64,000 nucleotides of DNA from positions 310,001 through 374,000 of the forward strand of contig CAVZBT010000006.1 in NCBI GenBank assembly GCA_963773605.1, read 5' to 3'. A program made the translations under genes and the position numbers. The number at the start of each line of letters is the position of its first letter. Position 1 is the first letter of the stretch. Below, piece by piece: positions 35,860 through 46,029 of the stretch. The notes beneath the pieces were generated by a model. That model ran no database searches. It was not told where the DNA came from and saw only the letters and a list, made by a program, of their open reading frames with translations. The stretch comes from CAVZBT01 sp963773605 (GTDB taxonomy: Bacteria > Acidobacteriota > UBA6911).

Positions 35860-37465
35860 TCAGTCGCGCGACATCACCAGGAGCGTGGCGTCGTCCTGGA
35901 ATTCGCCGCCGCTGTAATCGGCGATGGCGTCCATGACCTGCCGCTGCAGCTCTCGCGCGGCGAGCCGGACCCCGCGCCGCAGGAGTTCTATCAGACGTTC
36001 CTCGCCGAACTCCTCGCCATCGGCATTGGCCACTTCTGTAACCCCGTCCGTGAACAGCACAATCCGGTCGCCCGCCGCGAATCGCGCTTCGGCCTGCTCA
36101 TAGTTCCAGTCCCGGAACACGCCAAGCACCGAGCCGCCGTCCTGCAGCCGAATGTGTGAACCGTCGCCATGCAGCAGGACCGGGGCGTTGTGCCCGGCGT
36201 TGGTGTACGCCAGCCGCTCCGAAGCCGCATCGTAGACGCAGTAGAAGAAGGTGATGAACTTGTTGGCGGCGATGTTGCTGCTAATGACGCGGTTGACCTT
36301 CGAGCACAGCTCTCTGGGCGGCGTCGATTCGGATGCGAAAGCCTTCACCGCGGCCTGGAGGTTCGACATGAGGAGCGCCGCGGGCATGCCCTTCCCGACG
36401 ACATCCGCGATGCAGAGCGCGACGATGCTGTCGGAGAATCTCAGCGCGTCGAAGTAATCGCCGCCTACCATGCTGGCCGGCTGCCATGCCCCGCAAGATC
36501 TCGTGGCCGGGAATCTGGGGGATGGTTTTGGGGAGGAGGCCCTGCTGAATCTCGCGCGCCTCTTCGTATTCCCGCTCTTTGCCCTTCAGGCGGAGGCTCT
36601 CGATCCCCGCACCCGTATCCTCGCCCACCTCGGTCAGAAACTTGAGGTCTTCGGCGTCGTACTGCTCGTCGGACTGCCTTTCCCCCAGCCCGATGAAAGC
36701 GACCAGGTCCCCTTTGATCCGGACGGGCGCGACGAGGTGGGCCTGCGCGCGGCGGAGCCTGGCGAGCTCCCCTTCGGGCAGATCCAGGCCGCTGGACTGC
36801 ACGGTCGAGACCAGCTGCTGCACCAGCCGGCACTCCGGCTCGAACTTGAGCTTCCCGAGGATCTCGTCGGACAAGCCCATCTGCGCGGTGGCCCAATACG
36901 CCTGGTCCATCGGCGCGCGCGTGAAGACCGTCGCCGCCCGGCTGCCGAAGATCTCCTGGACGCGCGCCGCCACCGTACGCACCAGCGCGTGGGCATCCTC
37001 GCAGGCCATCAGTTCGCGGCTCAGCGCCTTGCGCGCGGCGGCAAGCCTGCGCCCCTTGCGGAGCACCTGCCCCTGCTCGGTGTGGGTGCGCAGGACGGAA
37101 ATCAGCCGGGAGTTCTCCCATGGTTTCTGGACGAAATCGCGCACGCCACGGCGCATCGCCTCGACGGCGACCTCGACGCTGCCCCACCCGGTCATCACGA
37201 TGACCGGGAGCGTGCCGTCAATCGCCTGAATCCGGCTCAGCAGGTCGAGTCCTTCCTGTCCCGAGGTTGTGTCGCGCGCATAGTTCAGATCCATCAGGAG
37301 CACATCGAAGTGCTGCGACATGAGCTGCTGCACGACCGCATCGGGCGAGGTCACGGTAAACGGATGGAATCCCTCACCCTTCAGCAGCAGACGCAGGGCT
37401 TCGAGGACCTCCGGCTGGTCGTCGGCGATCAGGGCACGCGGAGCGGTGGAATAGGGCGTCGTCAC
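35860..37465 (-). CDS. Response regulator with GAF-like domain and PP2C (SpoIIE/RsbU) phosphatase output, one frameshift
   Basis: Order of domains: receiver (about residues 8-125, phospho-Asp in VLLMDLNYA, Thr in IVMTGWGS, Lys in FVQKPWE), a helical linker, a GAF-like domain (about 170-310), then a SpoIIE-type serine phosphatase (VGGDYFDALRF, IADVVGKGMPAALLMS, NAGHNAPVLL, LFTDGVTEVANADGEEFG). An inserted base near 36485 splits GWQPASMVGG from the catalytic core. GTG 37465 gives a conventional receiver start; ATG 37522 is an alternative. It probably controls an anti-sigma partner-switching pathway, but no anti-sigma antagonist is adjacent. Confidence 0.87.
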
Positions 37466-37655
37466 CCCGGCATTCTCGCACCTTGGGTTCTGGAGAGCAA
37501 TCCCGTGGGAGGGACCGGACATCGGTACGCCGACCCACGCCGACAGCGCCGACGCGGTCGGCGGCCCCGGCAGCCTATCGCCGCCTTGCGGTTGTCCCAA
37601 GCGTTTGTGCCGGGGCGCGCCCGTCGAGTCCGCCCGCACTGGCGTTCCTGACAGA

Positions 37656-40600
37656 CTACGAGCCCGCCCTCGTCAGGAAACTGCGACGGAATGCTTCCCA
37701 CGCCGTGTCGGCCGGGAGACACCATGAAGCATCGCGGTACGGGAGGTCACGGTGCCGCGGCAGCGGCTCGACGGTGTCGGGGTACTGCGAGTGCAGGTCC
37801 ATGTCCTTCCCGAAGCCGTCGACATACAGCAGCCAGTCTCGTGCCCAGCCCTTCAGGCAGCGCGGGCAGCTCCGCTGCCGGGAATTCGGCGGTGATCTCC
37901 TCTCCGTGAGCCAGGACGACGTACCGGTCATCCACGCTGCCGAGAAGATCCCGCACGTCGCCCAAGCGGCGTGTAGTCGCCCGGCGTGGAGCTTCCAGGG
38001 GGCCGTGGCGTCGCGCTGCGAGAAGTCGTAGTAGAACGGCGCCTTCCCGTCCGGGCTCCACTCCCTGGGGTATCCGACCCACGCGGTGCGCGCGCTCCGC
38101 GGCACGAGGGTCGTCACGGTGAGCCGCGGGTCCTGCCGGGCCGTCTCGACACGGATGCGGTCCCAGTAGATCCGCATGCTCGTCACGATCCGGACCCTGG
38201 TATCGGGACCGACGGGAATCTTCCCCGACAGGTCGACGATCATCGTTTTGGGCAATCCCGCCGGGAACCCCATATCGTTCAGAACGGTGCTGCCAGCGAC
38301 CGGAGTCCCACACCTGCAGATACGGGGGAACGAGTTTCAAGCCCGGCCTGCGCGGCCGAGAAGTTGGAACTGGAGTTTGCGTAGTCGATCCAGCCGTCCA
38401 GGAGCAGCACGGTACGGCTGCTCCCGCGCAGGTCCCCCAGGCCGAGCACAAGCGCGTGCTCCTCGGCATACCCTTTGAACGGGAGGAGCCGGAAGCCGCG
38501 GACATAGTCGCGGTCGACGGCCGCAAGCGCGCGCTGCCACGAAGCGCCGTTGCCGTCGGTGGCCGCCGCCACGGGCCGCGGCGCCGTTGCCGTGTAGATG
38601 CGGTGGCCGGGAAACGGCGGCGAGGCCATGAGGCGCTCGTTCGGGAATACTTCGGTTTCGGCAGGATGATCGACCGCCAGGAGACGCACCGCGTCGAACA
38701 GCATGACTTCTTCGAGCTGGTTCGCCATCTTGAGGGAAAGCCTGTTTCCCTGCGGCCGGAGCTGTGCCCCCGTGATCTTGACGTACTCGTCGGTGTCGGG
38801 GACACCGTACCTGCCGGGCTCCTCGAGGTACCCCATCGCGCTGCCGCCCAGGAAATCGGTCACGAACCCGTAGGCACTGCCGTTCCAGGCGTACAGAATC
38901 GGGCACGAGGTGCCCTTGCGGTCCAGTTCGGTCAACACGAGCTTGCCGGAATCCCTGGCGGGTATCTCCGATTGCAGCACCCCGGTGGGCCACAACACCC
39001 GGACATAATCGGGCGCGGGGAACCTCCCCAATCCGAGCAGAATGTCGCCCGAACTCTGACTCAGGTAGCCCGCCCCCCCATCGGGTTCCCTGTGCTGCCA
39101 GAGGCCGCCGGCCGCCCACTCGACCTTGGCGCCCACCCCAAAGTAGTTATCCGCTTTCCCGCGCAGCGACAACTGGAAGGAGCGGTTCCGGTTGCCACCG
39201 TCGTTCCGCAGCAGGACGGCTGGCCGGCCGCAACGGCTGACGACGGCATCGAGGTCGCCGTCCTGATCGTAGTCGGCGACCGCCAGCGCGCGCGACCCGG
39301 AAGCCTCGATGCGGTCGAGCCCAACGGCGGCGGTGACATCCTGAAAACCCCTCCGTCCGTCGTTCTCGAGAAGGCGCAGTTCGTCGCCCGCGAGCAGGAC
39401 GTCCAGATCGCCGTCGTTGTCGTAGTCGAACGCCTGCGCGTTCCACAGTTGCGACTTGGAGCCGAGCGCGACGTCCTGGCTCTTGTAAGCCGACCCCTGA
39501 TTCCAGAGGATCCGGGCCACTCCCGGGCGGCCGGCCCCGACGCTGCACAGGTCGATCCGGCCGTCGCCGTCGAAGTCGCCGGCGGCGGCCCCGAGCGATC
39601 CGGCGGCGGCCGGAAGGCCGGCGCTCGTCGTCGCGTCGGCGAAGCTGCCGTCCCGCTTGTTCGAGTACAGTTTCCACCGCGGCGCATCGAGCACGAGCAC
39701 GTCGATGTCGCGGGAACCGTTGTAGTCCATGAAGGCCGCGGAGGTCGCGAAACTCGAGCGTGGCCGTGGCGGCGGCCTCGGACGATTCCGTGAACGATCC
39801 GTCGCCGTTGTTCCTGTACAACAGGTTGCGGGCGGCGGTTTGCCCGGGTTTTGCGGCGCAGGTGATAAACAGGTCGAGGTCGCCGTCATGATCGAGGTCG
39901 ATGAAAGCGGCGCTCATCGCCCAGGATCCGTTCAGTGCCGGCGAAAGGAGCGTAGTCCTGTCGTTGAACGTTCCCTTGCCCTCGTTGTGATAAAGCGCGC
40001 TGCCTTCGACCCCGGCGACTAAGAGATCCGGAAAGCCGTCGTTGTCGTAGTCTCCCGCGGCGACCCCCATGGCGGTGCCCTGGAACGCGATGCCCGACCC
40101 GTTAACGGCTTTGAACGTGCCGCCCTGGTTTCGATAGAGGACGCCCGGACCTGCCGCGTTGGCGAGGAACAGGTCCGGCCAGCCGTCGCCGTCGTAGTCG
40201 AAGAATGCCAGGCCGGACCCGAAGGCGGCCGTGGCCGCGGGCTGCGGGCGTCCGGCGGCATCGAAGATCGCGGCGTCGCGCGGGCCCGCATGGACAAAGT
40301 TCAGCCCGCCGGGGCCGGCCTGGTCGGCAAACTGGGGGCGGCCGGCGCCTGGGGTGCCGAGGAGTCCCGCGGGGCCCTGAAGCTGGATGGTTTGCGCATA
40401 GCGCCCCTGCTCCAGGTACTGGTTGCCGTAGCTTGTCCCGGTGCCCCGTGCCTTGAGTTCCTGAAACTGCGCCATCACTTTTTCGGCTTGGGGGGTATCC
40501 CCTTTTTGCACCAGGGCCGTGGCGAGCGCGTAGTAGATCGAAACGTTGATCGGGTCCCGCGCCAGGGCCTCGCGCAGGTACTGGACGGCCGCCTCCCAAT

Positions 40601-41129
40601 TGTGCTGGGCGGAGTTCAAAGCCCCGGTGAAGTAGAGTGTCGCCGGATCCTGCGGGTCCAGCGCGAGCACCGCTTTCATTTGCGCCAGCGCCTCTTCGTT
40701 GCGGCCGGCCGAGCGGTGCAGCAAGCCGAGCACATAGTGGGCCTCTCGCTGCCTCGGGTTCTTCGTGACGACGTCTTTCAGGATGCTCTCGGCCTCGTCG
40801 TTCTTCCGGTCGTAAAAAAGCGCCATAGCGAGGTTCACGTCAGCGGCGGTCAGGTGCGGGGCTTGCGCCCTGGCCTTCTCAAAATGGGAGGCTGCCTGCG
40901 TGAAGTGGAATTGCTCCATCTCGGCGATGCCGAGATTGTTGAGACGCAGGACTGCCTCCGACGGCGCGGCTGCGGGCGGCTGCGGCGGCGCTTTGGCCGG
41001 GGACCGCTGCGGCGCTGGGGAAGGGGCAGGAGCGGCGCCGGCCCGGGCCAGGTAAAACGTCAACACGACAGCCGCGACAGACAGCAGGATCGCGGCGACG
41101 ACGCGCACAGGCGGGCGGTAATTTGTCAT
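37656..41129 (-). CDS. Giant exported TPR + FG-GAP/VCBS + ASPIC/UnbV (CRTAC1-like) protein, frameshifted
   Basis: About 1155 residues. An N-terminal anchor (VRVVAAILLSVAAVVLTFYL) and a Pro/Ala linker precede TPR repeats (residues 60-220: VLRLNNLGIAEMEQFHFTQA, AHYVLGLLHRSAGRNEEALA). Next come seven or so FG-GAP calcium-loop repeats (FFDYDGDGWPDLFLANA, GDYDNDGFPDLLVAG, DLDHDGDLDLFITC, GDFDGDGRIDLCSV, FDYDNDGDLDVLLAG, ADYDQDGDLDAVVS) and an ASPIC/UnbV region (GVGAKVEWAAGGLWQ, VRVLWPTGVLQSEIP). The C-terminal 400 residues are unassigned. Indels near 39760, 38310 and 37975 (and likely one more near 37870) break it. Probably a cell-surface or periplasmic adhesion or binding protein. Confidence 0.82.
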
Positions 41130-41143
41130 AGGTGTTGCCGGGT

Positions 41144-42529
41144 TCAGTCCAGGCTGTATTTCTTCACTTTGTAGCGCAACGTGTCGCGGGTGATGCGGAG
41201 GAGACGGGCTGCGGTAGTTTTGTTGCCCCGGGACTGTTCCAGGGCCTGGCGAATGAGCTCGCGTTCGACATCGTAAAGCGAGGTGCCGCCGGCCGGCAAC
41301 TGGATGCCGCCGTTACCCTGCCCGTCTCCCATCGGCACGGGGAGAATTCCCCCTTCGGAGATCCGGATCGGCAGGTACTTCGAAGCGACCCGGTTTCCCT
41401 CTGCCAGGATCATGACCCGCTCGATGGCGTTCTTGAGCTCGCGTATGTTGCCGGGCCAGTCGTAGTTCAGGAGGAGTTCCTCGGCTTCTTTCGTGAGCCC
41501 TTGGATACTCTTCCGGAACTTCTGGTTATAGTGCTGGATGAAATGCTCGAGCAGCGCGGGGATGTCGTCCTTGTGCTCGCGCAGCGGGCGCAGGGTCAAA
41601 GGGATGATGGCCAGCCGGAAGTAGAGGTCCTGCCGGAACTTCGATGTCCGCACAGCCTCTTCCAGGTTGCGGTTGGTCGCGACGATCACGCGGACGTCGA
41701 CACTTATGTTCTTGACGCCGCCGACGCGCCGGAAGGACTGCCCTTCGAGGACGCGCAGCAGCTTCGCCTGCATTCCCAAGGTCATTTCACTGACCTCGTC
41801 CAGGAACAGGGTGCCGCCGTCGGCCATTTCGAACATCCCTCTTTTCTGCGCGCGGGCGTCCGTGAAGGCTCCCTTTTCGTGGCCGAACAGCTCGGACTCC
41901 ATCAGGTTCTCAGGGATCGCTGCGCAGTTGATGGCGAAAAAAGGGCGGTCGCGGCGCAGGGACTCGTAGTGGATGGCGTGGGCGACCAGGTCTTTGCCGG
42001 TGCCGCTCTCCCCCTGGATCAGGATGGTCGACGCCTCGCTGGCGGCGATTTTCTTGATGAGTTCGCGGACCTCGCGGATGTGCTCGGACACGCCGATAAT
42101 CCTGTCCACGCTGAACTCGCTGCGCTGGATCTCGTGCGTGCGGGCCACCTCCGTGCGCAGGCGCCGCGCTTCCAGCGCGTTCCGCAGGGAGTTTTCGAGC
42201 TTCTCGAAATTGATCGGCTTCTCGATAAAATCGTAAGCGCCGAGCTTGAGGCTGCGGACGGCGTCGTCCACCACACCGAAGGCGGTGATGACGATCACCG
42301 GGACGTGCAGGTTGCGGTTGCGCAGTTCGGACAGCACCTCGATACCCGTCATGTCGGGGAGCTTCACATCGAGGGTGATCAGGTCCGGGTTGTCGAGTTG
42401 AACGCGGCCCAGCGCCGTGGCCCCGTCCTCGGCGAGGCTGACGTGATAGCCCCACTGCTCGAGCTTCTGCTGGAGCGACCAGCGGACAAGGCGTTCATCG
42501 TCGACTACAAGTATCGTTTCCTTGGGCAT
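41144..42529 (-). CDS. NtrC-family sigma-54-dependent response regulator
   Basis: A 461-residue bacterial enhancer-binding protein. The receiver (residues 1-120) has the phospho-aspartate in DLITLDVKLPD. The AAA+ domain (about 140-375) has Walker A GESGTGKD, the sigma-54 contact loop in HEKGAFTDARAQK (GAFTDA, a known variant of GAFTGA), Walker B LFLDEVSEM and the arginine-finger region KFRQDLYFRL. A Fis-type HTH ends the protein (TAARLLRITRDTLRYKVKKY). It starts 13 nt after the histidine kinase gene and is clearly its partner. It is the only sigma-54 activator in the window, and two sigma-54-type small RNA promoters lie 3.3 kb away. Confidence 0.95.
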   Translation of the reverse strand: MPKETILVVDDERLVRWSLQQKLEQWGYHVSLAEDGATALGRVQLDNPDLITLDVKLPDMTGIEVLSELRNRNLHVPVIVITAFGVVDDAVRSLKLGAYDFIEKPINFEKLENSLRNALEARRLRTEVARTHEIQRSEFSVDRIIGVSEHIREVRELIKKIAASEASTILIQGESGTGKDLVAHAIHYESLRRDRPFFAINCAAIPENLMESELFGHEKGAFTDARAQKRGMFEMADGGTLFLDEVSEMTLGMQAKLLRVLEGQSFRRVGGVKNISVDVRVIVATNRNLEEAVRTSKFRQDLYFRLAIIPLTLRPLREHKDDIPALLEHFIQHYNQKFRKSIQGLTKEAEELLLNYDWPGNIRELKNAIERVMILAEGNRVASKYLPIRISEGGILPVPMGDGQGNGGIQLPAGGTSLYDVERELIRQALEQSRGNKTTAARLLRITRDTLRYKVKKYSLD

Positions 42530-42542
42530 GCGTCAGAACCGC

Positions 42543-44636
42543 CTAGAAGCGGCAGAGCAGCGGCAGGCTGACGACAAACTTCGTCCCCCGGCCCTGAGCA
42601 CTGTAAACATTAATGGTCCCGCCATGATACTGCACGTTTTTGAGGCAAGTTGCCAGTCCCAACCCGGTCCCCTCCGTCCGGGTGGTGAAAAACGGCTGGA
42701 AGATGCGCTTCCGGATCTCTTCGGGGATACCCACCCCGTCGTCCTCCACCTCCATCCGGATCACGAGCTCGTCGGGCTCAAACGCCAGCCGAACGTGGAT
42801 GTGGCCTCCGGGGGAAACGGCGCTTTGCGCGTTGAGCAGGAGGTTCTGCAGCACCTGCTCGAGCTGCGTTTCGTCCCCTGTGAAACCGGGGATGTCGCCG
42901 GACTGTTCGAGCTGGATCGAGACGCCCTCGCTCTTCGGGGACGTGCGCGCCATGGCGACGAGCCTCTGCGCCACTTCCGGGAGCCCGATGGCGCTCAGCG
43001 CGGGCGGCTTGGGCTTGGCATAGTTCAGCAGGTCGCGCACGATCCTGTCGATGCGGTTCACTTCGTGCAGCACGTCCCCGAGAACCTCTCGGTGCGTGTC
43101 GGTCGAGGGGAGCGCGTCGCGGATGACCTCGATGGCCCCCTTGATACCCGCGAGCGGGTTCTTGACCTCGTGCGCGAGACCCGCGGAGAGCTCGCCCAGG
43201 GTGGCCAGGTGCTCGGCGTCGGCGAGCTGCCGCTCCAGGTTGCGAAAGGTGGTCACGTCCTTCAGGACCGCAGAGCTGCCGACGACCCGCCCGGTGTCGT
43301 CGCGGATGGCGGTACGGGTGAAGATCACCTGCAACCGCCGGCCGTCCTTGGTCATCCGCTCGGTCTGGTAGCTGCGCACCGCCCCGTAGCTGCGGACGCG
43401 CTCGGCGATGCGCCCAAGCTCGTTGGCCGCCCGCAGGTCGGCAGGGACGATGACGTTGATGGATTGGCCCTGCACCTCGTCCGCGGCATAGCCGAAGATG
43501 GCTTCCGCACCCCGATTCCACGACGTGATGACGCCCTCCGGGTCCATGGTGATGATCGCGTCGGCCGAATCCTGCAGGATGTTGGCCATGAACCTGTTCT
43601 TGGCGGCGAGTTCATCCTCCAGCCGCCGGATTTCGGTGAGGTTGTGGGCCACCCCGATGGTGCCGACGACGGTGCCGAGCGCGTTCTTGATCGCCGACGC
43701 CGCCAGCGCGATGGGTGTCTTGCGGCCGCCGGCGGTGATGATGTCGGTCAGGTAGTAGCGGATGCGTCCCTCGCGCCTGAGCCGCTCCATGAGGCGCGCC
43801 GCCTCCGCGCGCGCCCCCGCATAAAACGAGCTTACCGGCTTCCCGACCGCCTCTCCCGGGAGAAGGCCAAGGAGTTCGCTCCCCCCCTGGCTGCAAGAGG
43901 TGATTATCCCCTTGGCGTCGGTGGTGACGATCGCATCGAGAGAGCTTTGTTCGAGCTCGCACCCCATTTCACTGATGGAGCGCAGACAACGATCGAATCG
44001 CTCGGTGAAGCGGACCGCCGACAGCATCTCCTGCATCGGAAGCGCGGCGGGGCCCCACTCGCGCGACGGTCGCAGTTCGAAGCCGCAAACCGGGTCGCCC
44101 TTGCCCCGGCAGCGGACTTCGAAGCAAACGATGTCCTCGCCGAAAAACTCGCTCGCGTACCCTGTGGCATAGCCCTCGAGCGACCAGCAGACCGGTCTCG
44201 ACCCGACGCCGTACTCCCTCAGGTGCTGCTCGGCTTCGTAGGACTCGACCCAATCGCCCTTCATAAGGAACCGGCGTTCGTCCCGCGCGACTTCAAACTC
44301 GTGCACCCGGACCTTGACCAGCCCCTCCAGGAAATGCAGCCGCGGACCGGCCCGGAGCCACTCCTGGTCGGAAGGCCACGCGTAGCGCGCCCCCAGCTGC
44401 CGGGCGTCGTTGCGCCCGGACTGGTAGCCTGCCCGCTCGAGGATGCCGCGCGCCACGTCCCACCCGAGATTGTCGATTAACTCCCGGCGCATCTTGCCGA
44501 CGGCCTCGGCGTCAAACATGACGTATCGGTCGTTCCCCAGGGTGATACGTCCGGTGGCGGGGTCGACATGGAATACGTCTGCAAATTCGATGGCGTCCGC
44601 ACGCAGGAGCTCGGGTTTTTGGTTGCTCGGTCTCAT
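42543..44636 (-). CDS. Cytoplasmic sensor histidine kinase with XylR-N/V4R sensor and PAS domains
   Basis: A 697-residue kinase without membrane spans. Residues 1-195 match the XylR-N plus 4-vinyl-reductase (V4R) sensor found in XylR/DmpR-type activators (YQSGRNDARQLGA, VCWSLEGYATGYASEFFGED, then the Cys-containing CFEVRCRGKGDPVCGFEL). Two PAS domains follow (about 240-360 and 365-475). HisKA carries the phospho-His in AGLAHEVKNPLAGIKG (about residue 515). The HATPase domain has LLNAQSAV, VEDDGVGIPEE and GTGLGLATC. Here the aromatic-ligand type sensor is attached to a kinase rather than directly to the AAA+ activator encoded next to it. The ligand may be a small hydrophobic compound, heme or a metal cofactor. 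Confidence 0.92.
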   Translation of the reverse strand: MRPSNQKPELLRADAIEFADVFHVDPATGRITLGNDRYVMFDAEAVGKMRRELIDNLGWDVARGILERAGYQSGRNDARQLGARYAWPSDQEWLRAGPRLHFLEGLVKVRVHEFEVARDERRFLMKGDWVESYEAEQHLREYGVGSRPVCWSLEGYATGYASEFFGEDIVCFEVRCRGKGDPVCGFELRPSREWGPAALPMQEMLSAVRFTERFDRCLRSISEMGCELEQSSLDAIVTTDAKGIITSCSQGGSELLGLLPGEAVGKPVSSFYAGARAEAARLMERLRREGRIRYYLTDIITAGGRKTPIALAASAIKNALGTVVGTIGVAHNLTEIRRLEDELAAKNRFMANILQDSADAIITMDPEGVITSWNRGAEAIFGYAADEVQGQSINVIVPADLRAANELGRIAERVRSYGAVRSYQTERMTKDGRRLQVIFTRTAIRDDTGRVVGSSAVLKDVTTFRNLERQLADAEHLATLGELSAGLAHEVKNPLAGIKGAIEVIRDALPSTDTHREVLGDVLHEVNRIDRIVRDLLNYAKPKPPALSAIGLPEVAQRLVAMARTSPKSEGVSIQLEQSGDIPGFTGDETQLEQVLQNLLLNAQSAVSPGGHIHVRLAFEPDELVIRMEVEDDGVGIPEEIRKRIFQPFFTTRTEGTGLGLATCLKNVQYHGGTINVYSAQGRGTKFVVSLPLLCRF

Positions 44637-44690
44637 ATAAGCATCACGCCGGCCGTGGACGTTCGGGGTTCCTCCCCGCCGCCGGCCCCG

Positions 44691-45584
44691 TTACGAACTC
44701 CTTTCATCGGGTTCGATGTGGATTGTCACCTCGCAGGGCCCCACCTTCTCCGCCAATCTGTGCTCGACATCCTCGGTAATGGCATGAGCCTCCGGCGTGC
44801 TCAGCGGGGTGACCACAAGGTGCATGGAAATGAACACCCTCCCCGGCACCCCGCGCGACATGATACCGTGGACGGACTGTACCCCCGGCGTCGAGCGGAC
44901 GATTTCCGCGACGAATTCCGGCGCCACAGGCGCCCGGTCCACCAGGATCGGGATCGTACTGGCGAAAATCTGGTAGGCCGCGAAGGTGATGATGCCGGCC
45001 ACCGCAAGGGCGAGCACGGCATCCAGGTCGATAATCCGGAAACGCAGCAGCAACAAGCCGATCAGAATCGACGTGCTGACGCCGATGTCGCTGAGCGTGT
45101 GCTGGGAGTCGGCCATCAGGAATGCGCTGTCGAGCTGGCGCGCGCGCCGGCGCTCGTAGAACCAGACGAAAAAGTTGACCAGAAGCGTCGCCACCATGAT
45201 CCCGAGCGTCAGCGAAGTAACCTGGACATCGGACTGCGTCCATCCCATCAACCGCTTGACTGCGCCCTGGCCGACCTGGAAAGCAGTCACCAGGAGGAAC
45301 CAGGCGATCCCGAATGCCCCCAATGTCTCGTACTTGTGGTGGCCGTACGGGTGCTCCTTGTCCGGAGCCGAGCTCGCGACGCGAATGATGAAGATGCCCA
45401 CGACGTTGTTCAAGGAATCCGCGGAGGAGTGCAGCGCGTCGCTGACCACACTCAAGGAGCCGGCCAGGATTCCGGCGATGAGTTTCCCAACAACAACCGC
45501 AAGGTTCAGCCCGAGGGTGAGGACGAGGACCCGGCGCACACCCCTGCTGTACTGCTCGCGGTCACGCTCCATAGGTCCCTTCAC
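44691..45584 (-). CDS. Cation diffusion facilitator (CDF) metal exporter
   Basis: A 297-residue inner-membrane H+-coupled exporter of Zn2+, Co2+, Cd2+, Fe2+ or Mn2+. Six spans carry the metal sites SLSVVSDALHSSADSLNNVV (HxxxD) and DSAFLMADSQHTLSDIGV (DxxxH/D). HPYGHHKYETLG marks the His-rich loop, and the C-terminal cytoplasmic CDF domain has GVQSVHGIMSR and SMHLVVTP. ATG 45584 or the in-frame ATG at 45572 may be used. It is upstream of, and on the same strand as, the kinase/regulator pair, with a 54-bp gap, so co-transcription is possible. Confidence 0.93.
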   Translation of the reverse strand: MKGPMERDREQYSRGVRRVLVLTLGLNLAVVVGKLIAGILAGSLSVVSDALHSSADSLNNVVGIFIIRVASSAPDKEHPYGHHKYETLGAFGIAWFLLVTAFQVGQGAVKRLMGWTQSDVQVTSLTLGIMVATLLVNFFVWFYERRRARQLDSAFLMADSQHTLSDIGVSTSILIGLLLLRFRIIDLDAVLALAVAGIITFAAYQIFASTIPILVDRAPVAPEFVAEIVRSTPGVQSVHGIMSRGVPGRVFISMHLVVTPLSTPEAHAITEDVEHRLAEKVGPCEVTIHIEPDERSS

Positions 45585-45733
45585 ACGCGTAGAGTATCAT
45601 GCCCTACCCATAGATTGAAGCAGGCGCAAGATTTAACGCCGATTCGCGCGCGGTCGGGCACGAAGGTCGACGGGCGTCCGGGAGCCCGCCCATCCTATCT
45701 TGCCCAATGCAACTGGGTGTTTTACCACCGTTA

Positions 45734-45751
45734 TTGGATCAGATCACCCAA
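45734..45751. promoter_or_regulatory. Palindromic enhancer site of small RNA gene 1 (TTGGAT-N6-ACCCAA)
   Basis: The 18-bp site TTGGAT-N6-ACCCAA is nearly identical in its arms to TTGGGT-N6-ACCCAA at 46030-46047. Its centre is 120 bp upstream of the -12 GC of the sigma-54 promoter at 45849. The corresponding distance for the second copy is 122 bp. Matching arms at matching distance while the surrounding sequence differs argue for a real binding site of an NtrC-type activator. Confidence 0.7.
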
Positions 45752-45782
45752 AAAACGCAGGCCCGGAAAAGACCGGCCGATA

Positions 45783-45810
45783 TAATGGCTAAGGATAAGC
45801 TCAGCCATTA
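45783..45810. repeat. Inverted repeat between enhancer and sigma-54 promoter
   Basis: TAATGGCT and AGCCATTA form an 8-bp perfect inverted repeat with a 12-nt spacer, centred about 66 bp upstream of the -12 element. It could be a second regulator or IHF-like site. It has no counterpart at the second promoter. Confidence 0.45.
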
Positions 45811-45848
45811 CGGTATTTAAGCGAGGACCAGGACCCTCTGGTGCTATC

Positions 45849-45864
45849 TGGCACGAGGGTTGCT
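45849..45864 (+). promoter_or_regulatory. Sigma-54 promoter of small RNA gene 1
   Basis: TGGCACGAGGGTTGCT matches the -24/-12 consensus TGGCACG-N4-TTGCT at every defined position. The conserved RNA block starts 12 nt after the end of this element, which is where a sigma-54 transcript would begin. Confidence 0.85.
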
Positions 45865-45876
45865 CATATAGAATTC

Positions 45877-45979
45877 CGGATAGAGCAAAGGAGTCATAAA
45901 CCTCCTTTCCACCCTTATACCCACCTACACCCGAGCGGCGCCCTTCCTCTTCCCGGAGGAGGGGCGCTGGTATTTTAGG
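45877..45979 (+). ncRNA. Sigma-54-dependent small RNA 1 (tandem homologue)
   Basis: A transcript of about 100 nt is predicted, starting near CGGATAGAGCAAAG. Helix P1 pairs AAAGGAG (45887-45893) with CTCCTTT (45902-45908) around an 8-nt loop. A C-rich single-stranded stretch follows (CCACCCTTATACCC, then ACCTACACCC). Helix P2 is a 12-bp stem (GCGCCCTTCCTC 45938-45949 with 45956-45967, one G-U pair) with loop TTCCCG, followed by TGGTATTTT as terminator. The last 79 nt are 76/79 identical to the second copy, and one difference turns a G-U pair into A-U. CCTCCTTT copies the anti-Shine-Dalgarno core of 16S rRNA. No open frame on the plus strand spans it. The likely role is base-pairing regulation of mRNAs. 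Confidence 0.8.
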
Positions 45980-46029
45980 CGAGATGTGGGCGCGGCATCC
46001 TGTCCTAATTGTGTCAAATAACCCGGCAA

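Noticed and set aside
45783..45810. TATAAT at 45781-45786 as a sigma-70 -10 box for the small RNA
   Set aside because: There is no -35 box at 16-18 nt upstream, and it lies inside an inverted repeat about 90 bp before the conserved RNA start, which the sigma-54 element explains better.
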